Shown: positions 1 through 6,102 of the stretch, piece after piece
Position numbering within the stretch: position 1 is the first letter of the stretch
Layout: every line of letters starts with the position of its first letter
Origin: Armatimonadota bacterium
GTDB taxonomy: Bacteria; Actinomycetota; Acidimicrobiia; Spongiisociales; UBA5794
Assembly: GCA_008501565.1 (NCBI GenBank)
Contig: QQUL01000337.1
Location: forward strand, 1 to 7,724
Direction: 5' to 3'
Length of the DNA stretch: 7,724 nucleotides
Notes under the pieces: generated by a model
What the model was told of the DNA's origin: nothing
What the model saw: the letters and a program-made list of their open reading frames with translations, nothing else
Databases searched by the model: none
Program-made: the position numbers and the translations under genes

Positions 1-1143
1 AACATCGGCTTCGATCATGATGCCGACACCATGATCGATCTCGTCATCTTTCGTGGCACGCCCAGCCCCGAGCCTGACCGACGCTGTGCCTATCTCGTAT
101 GCGTCGCACCGCGACAGATACCCATCGGCGTCCGCCGCGATCACGTGGGTGTAGGGGGCGGACGGAAGCAGCGTGGTGTCCTCGATCGTTGCGGGATCCC
201 CTCCCTGCGCCACCACCAGCCTGAGCAACACGTCGTACGCTGCCCCCGATCGGATTGCCGTAGCGACGGATGCCTCAGCGGCTTTGCGGTCCGTATCCCC
301 GGCGAGCAGGAGCATTTCAACTGCGAAGGTGGTGGTCAGCTCGGTGACGTCGGGTGGTCCTTCGCCTTTGAGCACGTCGACGGACTCTGCGATTTCGTTT
401 GAGTTTCCGACCGCTCTGCCAAGTGGTTGGTCCATGTTCGTCAGCAGTGCCGTGACTGGTGTGTCGTGCGACTCCCCGATTCCGACCATCGTTTCGGCGA
501 GTTCGGTGGCGTTGGCAACGGTCTTCATGAAAGCCCCGCTGCCGACCTTGACATCGAGGAGCAACCCGTCGAGATCTTCGGCAAGTTTCTTGGACATGAT
601 CGAAGAGGCGATCAGCGGTACCGATGGCACCGTACCGGTTGCGTCCCTCAGGGCATAGATTCGGCGATCGGCGGGTACGAGGCGATCCGTCTGGCCAACC
701 ATCACGACACCAATGTCGGTGAGTTGGTCGTCGAATGCGTCGGGGGATATCTGGGTTGTGAAACCCGGGATTGATTCGAGTTTGTCGAGTGTCCCGCCGG
801 TGTGGCCAAGACCCCGGCCAGACATCATGGGAACAGCGACACCGCAGGCTGCCACGATCGGTGCGAGGGGAATCGAGATCTTGTCTCCGACCCCACCGGT
901 GGAATGCTTGTCGATCTTCTTCTTGGAGACGGCTGCGAGATCCAGCACGTCACCTGAGTGAAGCATCGCCTCGGTCCACGGACCGAGTTCATCCTGGTTC
1001 ATGCCTTGAAATATCACGGCCATGAGGAATGACGACATCTGGTAGTCCGGGATCCGTTCGGCGGTGTACTCGGCGATGATCCACTGAAGGGCTTCGGGCG
1101 TCAGTGTTTCACCATCACGTTTTGCTCTGATCTGTTCGCTCAT
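1..1143 (-). CDS. deoA: Thymidine phosphorylase, 3'-truncated by window edge
   Basis: Catalyses reversible phosphorolysis of thymidine to thymine and 2-deoxyribose-1-phosphate in cytosolic pyrimidine salvage. The visible 381 residues cover most of a family normally about 430 long; the C-terminus lies off the left edge. Seen: N-terminal IRxKRDG (residues 5-11), KHSTGGVGDK (79-88), the family signature around SGRGLGHTGGTLDKLE (108-123), and LRDATGTVPSVP (165-176) followed by SSIMSKK. By a constant offset of 5 these align with E. coli DeoA residues K84/H85/S86, S113, R171, S186 and K190 (here K79/H80/S81, S108, R166, S181, K185). M106 occupies the place where broad-specificity pyrimidine-nucleoside phosphorylases, as I recall, carry Lys, so I favour deoA over pdp. 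The ATG at 1143 places IRxKRDG at the usual distance; an in-frame GTG at 1155 that overlaps the upstream stop is the alternative. No clear Shine-Dalgarno; probably co-translated as the last visible gene of the upp cluster. Confidence 0.95.
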   Translation of the reverse strand, partial: MSEQIRAKRDGETLTPEALQWIIAEYTAERIPDYQMSSFLMAVIFQGMNQDELGPWTEAMLHSGDVLDLAAVSKKKIDKHSTGGVGDKISIPLAPIVAACGVAVPMMSGRGLGHTGGTLDKLESIPGFTTQISPDAFDDQLTDIGVVMVGQTDRLVPADRRIYALRDATGTVPSVPLIASSIMSKKLAEDLDGLLLDVKVGSGAFMKTVANATELAETMVGIGESHDTPVTALLTNMDQPLGRAVGNSNEIAESVDVLKGEGPPDVTELTTTFAVEMLLLAGDTDRKAAEASVATAIRSGAAYDVLLRLVVAQGGDPATIEDTTLLPSAPYTHVIAADADGYLSRCDAYEIGTASVRLGAGRATKDDEIDHGVGIMIEADV

Positions 1144-1151
1144 CGAGAAAG

Positions 1152-1439
1152 TCACGTTGGCTGGCCCATTCTCACTTTGCCTTGCGTCACGGTGATGCCC
1201 TCGGCCCGCAGCCGCTGGGCGTGCTCACGTTCGAGGCCCGGTACGAGCCTTCCATTGGTGGAAATCACTCGCCACCACGGTAGCCCGTGTGTCGTCCGAA
1301 GAAGATGCCCGACGGCTCTGGCGGCTCCGGGGAACCCTGCCTCTGCAGCCACCTCACCGTACGTGCTGATCTCACCAGCCGGAATGGCTTCAATGACCGT
1401 GATCACGGCCTCTGTGAAGGTACCGCCGTCGTCGGTCAC
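1152..1439 (-). CDS. Alkyltransferase-like (ATL) protein, MGMT DNA-binding domain without catalytic Cys
   Basis: This 95-residue protein consists only of the O6-alkylguanine-DNA alkyltransferase DNA-binding domain. Seen: STYGEVA (25-31) with the base-flipping Tyr27, ARAVGHLL (40-47) with the Arg-finger Arg41, and PWWRVIS (54-60), where active alkyltransferases have PCHRV. Trp55 replaces the alkyl-accepting Cys, so direct methyl transfer is not expected. Known of the family: ATL proteins (E. coli Atl, S. pombe Atl1) have Trp at this position, bind O6-alkylguanine lesions and pass them to nucleotide excision repair. The second Trp, in the His position, differs from the PWHR of E. coli Atl. The start is GTG at 1439; it overlaps the upp TGA as GTGA, implying translational coupling to upp. 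deoA starts 8 bp after the stop. The lesion-flagging role is inferred from the family; its place in a pyrimidine-salvage cluster has no obvious functional reason. Confidence 0.85.
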   Translation of the reverse strand: MTDDGGTFTEAVITVIEAIPAGEISTYGEVAAEAGFPGAARAVGHLLRTTHGLPWWRVISTNGRLVPGLEREHAQRLRAEGITVTQGKVRMGQPT

Positions 1440-2053
1440 AGCGTCCCGAAGAGGCGGTCGCCCATGTCACCGAGACCGGGGACGATGTAGTAGTTCTCGT
1501 TCAGCTCACGGTCGTGCGACGCAGTGACGATGTGGACGTCTGGATGGTCCTCATACATCTTCTTGACCCCGGGGGGAGCGGTGACCACACACAGGGCGGT
1601 GACGTTCGTGGCGCCGGAGGATTTCACCTTGTCCACGGCCCATGACAACGATCCACCCGTCGCGAGCATCGGCTCGCAGATGAGCACGGTTGCGTCTGAG
1701 AGGTCGGGGAGTTTGGAGTAGTACTCCTGCGGGAGCGCGGTTGCCTCGTCGCGGGCGACACCGGCAAACCCAACCTTGACGTTGGGGATGGTCTCGAGCA
1801 CGGCGTTGAGCATTCCAAGCCCCGCGCGTAGAACCGGCACGGCAACGACCTTCGAGACGCGGTATCCGGTCGTGGTCTCCATCGGTGTCTCCACCTCGAA
1901 CTCCTCAAGCGGTATTCGCTTGGTAGCTTCAAGGACAAGGGTGTACGTCAGACCCTTGGCAGCCTCCCTGAAAAGTGGGGGAGGAGTGTTCTTGTCTCGC
2001 AGGACGGTCAGGTAGTGGCGGGTGAGCGGGTGGTCAATGACAGTGAGATTCAT
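1436..2053 (-). CDS. upp: Uracil phosphoribosyltransferase
   Basis: Converts uracil and PRPP to UMP and pyrophosphate, the salvage step that uses uracil directly. The 205 residues match the family length (about 208). Seen: AVPVLRAGLGM (71-81), the PRPP-binding loop CEPMLATGGS (126-135), and the uracil-binding C-terminal stretch LNENYYIVPGLGDMGDRLFGT (residues 184-204). The acidic residue before Pro in the PRPP loop is Glu127, where most relatives I know have Asp (VDPMLATG); the change is conservative and the enzyme otherwise looks intact. The reading frame stays open upstream to about 2542, but only the ATG at 2053 gives the correct N-terminus (MNLTVIDHPLTRHYLTVLRD), and a -10 box lies exactly 6 nt before it. 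First gene of the upp > ATL > deoA cluster, overlapping the next gene by GTGA. Confidence 0.97.
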   Translation of the reverse strand: MNLTVIDHPLTRHYLTVLRDKNTPPPLFREAAKGLTYTLVLEATKRIPLEEFEVETPMETTTGYRVSKVVAVPVLRAGLGMLNAVLETIPNVKVGFAGVARDEATALPQEYYSKLPDLSDATVLICEPMLATGGSLSWAVDKVKSSGATNVTALCVVTAPPGVKKMYEDHPDVHIVTASHDRELNENYYIVPGLGDMGDRLFGTL

Positions 2054-2059
2054 GCGTTG

Positions 2060-2065
2060 ACGATA
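2060..2065 (-). promoter_or_regulatory. Candidate -10 box for leaderless upp transcript
   Basis: On the minus strand the hexamer TATCGT fits the actinobacterial -10 pattern TANNNT and is separated by exactly 6 nt (CAACGC) from the upp ATG at 2053. That geometry puts transcription start on the A of the start codon. There is no Shine-Dalgarno upstream of this ATG, in line with a leaderless mRNA. No convincing -35 was found. Confidence 0.5.
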
Positions 2066-2128
2066 CCTGATTACTGGTGTGCGGAGCGTCTCGACGTTGC
2101 AGATACCGCGGACCTCGTCTCCGACGGT

Positions 2129-2134
2129 TAATTT
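2129..2134 (+). promoter_or_regulatory. Candidate -10 box for leaderless glycosyltransferase transcript
   Basis: TAATTT fits TANNNT and ends 6 nt before the ATG at 2141, predicting transcription from the start codon itself. No Shine-Dalgarno precedes this ATG and no clear -35 is visible. Together with the upp box on the other strand, it makes 2054-2140 a divergent promoter region. Confidence 0.5.
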
Positions 2135-2140
2135 GCATCT

Positions 2141-3385
2141 ATGGCTACTGAATCGGGCGACGCTCCATCGACCGACACTTTCACTCGGCTTTATCGGAGT
2201 ATTCCCGAGGGATTGGGCGTACCGATCGCGATCGTCGCCGTCGTCATCGTTCCTCTGACCGCTCTGATGTGGGTTCTCTATGTGTACTGGGTCGCGAACG
2301 GTGAGGCCGTCCACGGACGAATTGGCACGGACTATCGAGCGTTTGAGACCGCCGGACAGCTGATGTGGAACCACCGTGCGGAGGCGCTTTACGATCCGGC
2401 GAGCTACGCCGCGCCGTACGCTTCTGCATTCAGCTATCCACCCTGGTTTGCGTTGGCGATGGTGCCGTTTGGGGTACTGTCGTACGGAATCGGATATGCG
2501 GTCTGGATGGCTTCGACAGGCACGGCATTCCTCGTGGGTCACATCTGGGCAGGAAAATGGATCGGCTTCGCCGTCGGCACCATCGGTGCAGCCACACTCT
2601 TCGGCTACTTGAACGCTCGATTTGGGCAGTCCGCGCTGCTGGTTGGCGCGTTGGTCGCTGTTGGCGTGGTCGGAGCTCTGAGGTCAAACTGGGTTCTTGC
2701 AGGGATCTCCGTTGCGCTTCTTTCGTTCAAGCCACATCTGGCATTCGGGCTCATTCTTGCCTTGGTCCTTTGCCGGGTGGTAGACCGCAAGAAGGCTCTG
2801 GCATTTGGGTTTCTGATTACTGCCGGACTCTTCGGGATTGCCGAGCTGTTCACACCCGGGTCGACCGTCGCATGGTTGGACTGGGTTCTTCACCCGACGA
2901 TCTCTCTTGTGGACCCGGTGCCCGGTGTGTCCGTTGTGGCCGCGATCGATGCGCTCGTTGGGTCGCCCATGCCCCTGCTGTTGAGGTTCGTTCCGCTCGC
3001 TGTGGCAACGGTTTGGGTGTGGTCGCTCACGTCCCGGCGAGCAGTCGATACGGGCACGCTGTTCCTCGTCGCAATCGGTGTAGTCGTGGCGATGGGGCCG
3101 CATTCGCTGTTGTACGACGCGCTTGCGATGGTTCCGGCGTTTGCGCTGGTGTTCATGACCCGATCTGACGACCGTCGACGGATGCTGGTCGCCGTGACGT
3201 ATGCGGTCGCCACGCTGACCGCGGCACCATTCCTTCAGCTGGTTCACACGGAAGCGCTTGATCGTACTGTACCCGTCATTTCGGCGGTCGCATTGATCTC
3301 GTTTGTCTTCTTCGTCGGTGAGACGCTTCCAAAACGAGACGATATGGCGTTGTCCGCGGGTGTCGGGTCCGATATGGGATCGTAG
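2141..3385 (+). CDS. GT87/DUF2029-family integral-membrane glycosyltransferase (probable mannosyltransferase)
   Basis: A 414-residue protein with about ten hydrophobic segments, the first at roughly 27-50, preceded by a short cytoplasmic N-terminus. Features fitting the GT87 family: GTDYRAFETAG (62-72), with the conserved acidic residue (Asp64) just after the first membrane span; LYDPASY (83-89); FSYPPWFALAMVPFGVLSY (97-115), the hallmark YPP segment; NARFGQSALL (158-167); FKPHLA (196-201); and HSLLYD (321-326) late in the protein. Known of the family: GT-C fold enzymes using polyprenyl-phosphate sugar donors, including the mycobacterial PimE mannosyltransferase acting on phosphatidylinositol mannosides on the outer membrane face. 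The acceptor here cannot be told, and no glycan genes are adjacent. The start at 2141 is supported by a -10 box 6 nt upstream. It is followed by 48 bp and then ffh; it is either monocistronic or reads through. Confidence 0.82.
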   Translation: MATESGDAPSTDTFTRLYRSIPEGLGVPIAIVAVVIVPLTALMWVLYVYWVANGEAVHGRIGTDYRAFETAGQLMWNHRAEALYDPASYAAPYASAFSYPPWFALAMVPFGVLSYGIGYAVWMASTGTAFLVGHIWAGKWIGFAVGTIGAATLFGYLNARFGQSALLVGALVAVGVVGALRSNWVLAGISVALLSFKPHLAFGLILALVLCRVVDRKKALAFGFLITAGLFGIAELFTPGSTVAWLDWVLHPTISLVDPVPGVSVVAAIDALVGSPMPLLLRFVPLAVATVWVWSLTSRRAVDTGTLFLVAIGVVVAMGPHSLLYDALAMVPAFALVFMTRSDDRRRMLVAVTYAVATLTAAPFLQLVHTEALDRTVPVISAVALISFVFFVGETLPKRDDMALSAGVGSDMGS

Positions 3386-3420
3386 AGTTTCCACATCGTC
3401 GTTGACCGATGACGTCGCCA

Positions 3421-3426
3421 TACACT
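3421..3426 (+). promoter_or_regulatory. Candidate -10 box for leaderless ffh operon transcript
   Basis: TACACT fits TANNNT and lies 7 nt before the second of two tandem ATGs (3434), or 4 nt before the first (3431). The spacing agrees better with 3434, which is also the start that gives the standard Ffh N-terminus. A TTGACC at 3402-3407 resembles a -35, but the 13-nt spacer is too short for an ordinary sigma-70 promoter. Confidence 0.45.
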
Positions 3427-3433
3427 TGTCATG

Positions 3434-4780
3434 ATGTTTGATTCACTCAGTGCACGGCTTGGTGACGTCTTCGGAAGGCTTCGATCAAAGGGGCGCCTGT
3501 CAGAGGACGACGTCAACGCGGCACTCCGAGAGGTCCGGATCGCTTTGCTTGAGGCGGACGTCAACCTCAATGTCGTCAAGACGTTCATCGCACGGGTCAA
3601 GGAACGGGCGGTTGGCACTGAGGTCACGAAGAGCCTGACGCCCGGGCAGCAGGTCATCAAGATCGTGCACGAGGAACTCATCGTCACCCTCGGCGACGAG
3701 GCAGTTCCCATCGCACGGGCCGAAGTCCCACCGCTCGTCATTCTGATGGTCGGCCTCCAGGGATCCGGAAAGACGACGACCGCAGCGAAGCTCGCCAAGC
3801 ATGTCAAGAGCAAGGGAAAGCGCCCGATGTTGGTCGCCGCTGACCTCCAGCGCCCGGCGGCAATCGATCAGCTCGAACAGCTCGGCAAAGGCATCGGTGT
3901 ACCGGTCTATGCCGATCGCGGTAGCAAAGCACCGCAGAAATTGGTGAAGGCTGCGATGAAGGAGGCACGCCTGGCCTCTGCGAATGTTGTGATTGTCGAC
4001 ACGGCTGGTCGTCTCCAGATCGACAACGACCTCATGAAAGAGCTGGAAGCCATCAAGAAGGTCGCGAACCCCGACGAGACGCTGTTGGTTGTTGATGCGA
4101 TGACGGGTCAGGAAGCGGTCAACGTCGCGAAGGGTTTTGGGGACTACACCGACATCACCGGTCTCATCCTGACAAAGATCGACGGCGATGCTCGCGGGGG
4201 CGCGGCAATCTCTGCCCGCGAGGTCACTGGTGTTCCGATCAAGTTCGTCGGAACAGGCGAATCGGTGGACGGCCTCGATGTGTTCTACCCCGACCGGATG
4301 GCGTCGCGGATTCTCGGCATGGGCGATGTGATGTCGCTGATCGAGAAGGCTGAAGAAACCTACGATCGGGACGAGGCTGATCGGGCAGCAAAGAAGATGC
4401 TCGATGCCTCGTTCGACCTCGAAGACTTCCTGGAGCAGTTCCAGCAGATCAAGAAGATGGGGCCGTTGCAACAGCTCGTTGGTATGCTCCCGGGCGCAGG
4501 TTCGGCCCTGCGCGATGTCCAGGTGGATGAGAGTCATCTCGCCCGCGTGGAGGCGATCATTCGGTCCATGACCCCTGGGGAACGACGGAATCCGAAGACG
4601 ATCACCGGCAGCCGCAAGCGCCGTATCGCGGCGGGATCGGGAACCAGGCCGCAGGATGTCAACGGCGTCCTCAAACAGTTCTCGCAAGCACAGAAGATGA
4701 TGAAGGCGATGGCTGGCGGAAAGAGTCCCATTCCTGGACTCAACATGCCGGGCATGGCCCGCACAACGAAGAAGAGGTGA
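3434..4780 (+). CDS. ffh: Signal recognition particle protein Ffh (SRP54 GTPase)
   Basis: Binds signal sequences of nascent membrane and secreted proteins, pairs with SRP RNA and docks with FtsY through its GTPase domain. The 448 residues are the normal length. Numbered from the alternative upstream ATG at 3431: N domain about 2-95 beginning MFDSLSARLGDVFGRLR; G domain with P-loop GLQGSGKTTT (108-117), DLQRPAA (138-144), DTAGR (190-194), TKID (248-251) and GTGE (274-277); Met-rich M domain from about 290, including the RNA-binding stretch GSRKRRIAAGSG (393-404) and QAQKMMKAMAG (419-429). The start at 3434 is chosen because MFDSL is the common Ffh N-terminus and because of the -10 spacing; 3431 would add one Met. 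It heads the ffh-rpsP-khpA-rimM operon. The last codons also supply the ribosome-binding site of rpsP. Confidence 0.97.
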   Translation: MFDSLSARLGDVFGRLRSKGRLSEDDVNAALREVRIALLEADVNLNVVKTFIARVKERAVGTEVTKSLTPGQQVIKIVHEELIVTLGDEAVPIARAEVPPLVILMVGLQGSGKTTTAAKLAKHVKSKGKRPMLVAADLQRPAAIDQLEQLGKGIGVPVYADRGSKAPQKLVKAAMKEARLASANVVIVDTAGRLQIDNDLMKELEAIKKVANPDETLLVVDAMTGQEAVNVAKGFGDYTDITGLILTKIDGDARGGAAISAREVTGVPIKFVGTGESVDGLDVFYPDRMASRILGMGDVMSLIEKAEETYDRDEADRAAKKMLDASFDLEDFLEQFQQIKKMGPLQQLVGMLPGAGSALRDVQVDESHLARVEAIIRSMTPGERRNPKTITGSRKRRIAAGSGTRPQDVNGVLKQFSQAQKMMKAMAGGKSPIPGLNMPGMARTTKKR

Positions 4781-4786
4781 CCAGAG

Positions 4787-5242
4787 ATGGCAACCAAGAT
4801 CCGCCTGACGCGGCTTGGCAAGAAGAAGCAGCCGACGTACCGCGTCGTCGTGATGGATTCGCGCAAGCCACGTGACGGCAAGTACATCGAGCAGCTCGGC
4901 ATCTACGACCCTCGCCAGGAGCCGTCGCTTGTCACGATCGACAACGAACGGGCGCTCTATTGGCTCAATACCGGTGCACAGCCGACTGAGCGAGCGCAAA
5001 AACTCCTTGAGATCTCCGGTGCGTGGACACAGTTCAGGGTCGCCAAGGGCGACATCCATACTGTCGACGCGGCGCCATCTTCCGATGGCGATGCAGTTTC
5101 TGGCGAAACTGCTACTGCTGCGGTCGTCGAGGACGTAGTCACTGAGGAAGTAGCCGCTGAAGAGGCCTCGGTTGAAGACGTACCAGTTGCAGAGGCTGCA
5201 GTAGAAGACGTGTCTGTTGATGACGAATCGAGTGAAGTATGA
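4787..5242 (+). CDS. rpsP: Ribosomal protein bS16 with acidic C-terminal extension
   Basis: A small-subunit ribosomal protein needed for 30S assembly. The core (1-88) is canonical: MATKIRLTRLGKKKQPTYRVVV, then DSRKPRDGKYIEQLGIYDP (24-42) and the tail of the S16 fold to about residue 88. Residues 90-151 are an added low-complexity tail rich in Glu, Asp, Ala and Val, with no Lys or Arg, containing three copies of VEDV (114-117, 129-132, 139-142). Actinobacterial bS16 proteins commonly carry such tails, whereas most bacteria stop near 80-90 residues; the function of the tail is unknown. The start is set by a strong Shine-Dalgarno, GAGGTGA at 4774-4780, six nt before the ATG and including the ffh stop codon, so ffh and rpsP are tightly coupled. 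The rpsP stop overlaps the khpA start as ATGA. Confidence 0.97.
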   Translation: MATKIRLTRLGKKKQPTYRVVVMDSRKPRDGKYIEQLGIYDPRQEPSLVTIDNERALYWLNTGAQPTERAQKLLEISGAWTQFRVAKGDIHTVDAAPSSDGDAVSGETATAAVVEDVVTEEVAAEEASVEDVPVAEAAVEDVSVDDESSEV

Positions 5243-5490
5243 GTCAGGGCGAAATTGTCGAGAAGGTCGTGACCTACGTCGTCGGGGAGATCGTCGACAA
5301 CAAGGACGAGATTGAGGTCGAGATCGTTGCAGACGGCAGCGATGCCGTTGTTGCCGAGGTGCGTACGGCAAAGAGTGACATGGGTCGAGTCATTGGAAAG
5401 CGTGGGCGTGTTGCCCGTGCGATCCGCAATGTCGGAAACGCAGCAGGAGATGAAGAGGGCCTCTCGGTTGAGGTCGACTTCCTCGACTGA
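5239..5490 (+). CDS. khpA: KH-domain RNA-binding protein KhpA
   Basis: An 83-residue single type-II KH domain protein. The RNA-contacting loop is VIGKRGRVARAIR (51-63), with the GxxG motif as G-K-R-G at 53-56, preceded by a beta-rich N-terminal half and followed by a short acidic C-terminus. Length and sequence fit KhpA (the YlqC/DUF3469-like group), which binds RNA, usually with its partner KhpB/Jag, and affects cell division or RNA stability in Gram-positives. The ATG overlaps the rpsP TGA (ATGA), so translation is probably coupled; upstream Shine-Dalgarno complementarity is weak. The position between rpsP and rimM is the conserved arrangement in Actinobacteria and Firmicutes and supports a ribosome-linked role. 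Confidence 0.93.
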   Translation: MSQGEIVEKVVTYVVGEIVDNKDEIEVEIVADGSDAVVAEVRTAKSDMGRVIGKRGRVARAIRNVGNAAGDEEGLSVEVDFLD

Positions 5491-5491
5491 C

Positions 5492-6028
5492 ATGGCCGAC
5501 GGCCAGCCAGAATCTGATCGCATCCCCATCGGGTATGTGCGCAAGGCGCACGGCATCCGTGGGGATGTTGTCGTTCGCGGGCTCGTTGACGACGCAAAGA
5601 CCCGACTTGTGAAAGACGCAGCATTCCTGACCGACGAGGACGAACCGAGGATGCTGATCGTGTCATCGGTCGGATCGGTCAAGGACGACTTTCGGGTTTC
5701 GTTCGTTGAGATAGCGGACCGCAACGCTGCCGAGGCACTCAAGGGAACGCAGCTGACTGTGCCATCGACGGAACGCCGCAAGCTGTCGGACGATGAATGG
5801 TGGCCCGAGGACCTCGTCGGGTGTCAGGTCATGGGTGTCGACGGTGGCAAGATCGGCACGGTGCACGAAGTCATCATCGCCGCGGCACAAGACCGCCTGG
5901 TCGTGATCGCACCGGATGGGTCAAAAGCCGAAGTCCCGTTCGTCGAGGCACTTGTGCCAGTCGTCGACATTGCCAACGACCAGATCATCGTTGAGCTACC
6001 AGACGGTCTGTTCGAGTCCGGACGTTGA
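5492..6028 (+). CDS. rimM: Ribosome maturation factor RimM
   Basis: Assists late 30S assembly, binding uS19 and helping 16S rRNA 3'-domain maturation. The 178 residues are the full family length. The N-terminal RimM domain begins at IPIGYVRKAHGIRGDVVVR (11-29), containing the diagnostic KAHGIRG. The C-terminal PRC-barrel starts around WWPEDLVGCQVMG (103-115) and includes IGTVHEV (121-127), AEVPFV (146-151) and the closing VELPDGLFE (167-175). The frame is open upstream to 5312, but that region is khpA; the ATG at 5492, one base after the khpA stop, is the sensible start and implies translational coupling, as no good Shine-Dalgarno is nearby. Codons 131-150 (5882-5941) reappear exactly at the right edge of the window. 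In most Actinobacteria trmD and rplS follow rimM, but here the next gene is convergent. Confidence 0.96.
   Translation: MADGQPESDRIPIGYVRKAHGIRGDVVVRGLVDDAKTRLVKDAAFLTDEDEPRMLIVSSVGSVKDDFRVSFVEIADRNAAEALKGTQLTVPSTERRKLSDDEWWPEDLVGCQVMGVDGGKIGTVHEVIIAAAQDRLVVIAPDGSKAEVPFVEALVPVVDIANDQIIVELPDGLFESGR
5882..5941 (+). repeat. 60-bp direct repeat, copy 1 (inside rimM)
   Basis: An exact 60-base match to 7665-7724, checked base by base. The base before it differs (C at 5881, G at 7664), so the left boundary is sharp; the right boundary is the end of the window. This copy is the original, since it encodes an uninterrupted part of the RimM PRC-barrel (residues 131-150). Confidence 0.98.
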
Positions 6029-6029
6029 C

Positions 6030-6054
6030 CCACGAGGTTCCGTTCCCATCGTGG
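6030..6054. other. Weak hairpin just after rimM
   Basis: CCACGA (6030-6035) pairs perfectly with TCGTGG (6049-6054) around a 13-nt loop. It begins 2 nt after the rimM stop. There is no T-run on either side and the loop is long, so it is at best a minor stability or pausing element. Confidence 0.2.
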
Positions 6055-6083
6055 CGCAGTCCTGTTTCATCGACGCTCAGCAC

Positions 6084-6102
6084 AGGGCGCTGCCGACGCC
6101 CT
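6084..6102. terminator. Possible bidirectional terminator hairpin between convergent genes
   Basis: AGGGCG (6084-6089) pairs perfectly with CGCCCT (6097-6102) across a 7-nt loop, in the 72-bp gap between rimM and the convergent lipoprotein gene; the right arm overlaps the lipoprotein TAG stop (6101-6103). Position and GC-rich stem suit a shared terminator. No U-tract follows on either strand, so intrinsic termination would be weak, although actinobacterial terminators often lack the tract. Confidence 0.3.

Noticed and set aside
11..38. Perfect 9-bp inverted repeat (TCGATCATG ... CATGATCGA) with a 10-nt loop
   Set aside because: It lies inside the deoA coding sequence and arises from common GATC/CATG codons; no T-run or gene boundary nearby.
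31..1025. Several plus-strand open frames across 31-1025
   Set aside because: All lie opposite the thymidine phosphorylase gene, whose protein carries every catalytic motif; the plus-strand translations have no domain features.
2054..2542. Upstream extension of the upp frame
   Set aside because: It would add about 163 residues overlapping the divergent glycosyltransferase gene; UPRT homologues begin at the 2053 ATG, which also has a well-placed -10 box.
3402..3426. TTGACC plus TACACT as a full sigma-70 promoter for ffh
   Set aside because: The 13-nt spacer is too short for a standard promoter; only the -10 element is reported.
3500..5371. 623-codon open frame on the minus strand opposite ffh, rpsP and khpA
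   Set aside because: It is an antisense shadow of GC-rich coding sequence; its translation is Arg/Asp/Leu-rich with no recognisable domain, while the plus strand carries three unmistakable conserved genes.
5312..5491. Upstream extension of the rimM frame
   Set aside because: The extension lies wholly within khpA in another frame and has no RimM similarity; the ATG at 5492 gives the normal N-terminus.
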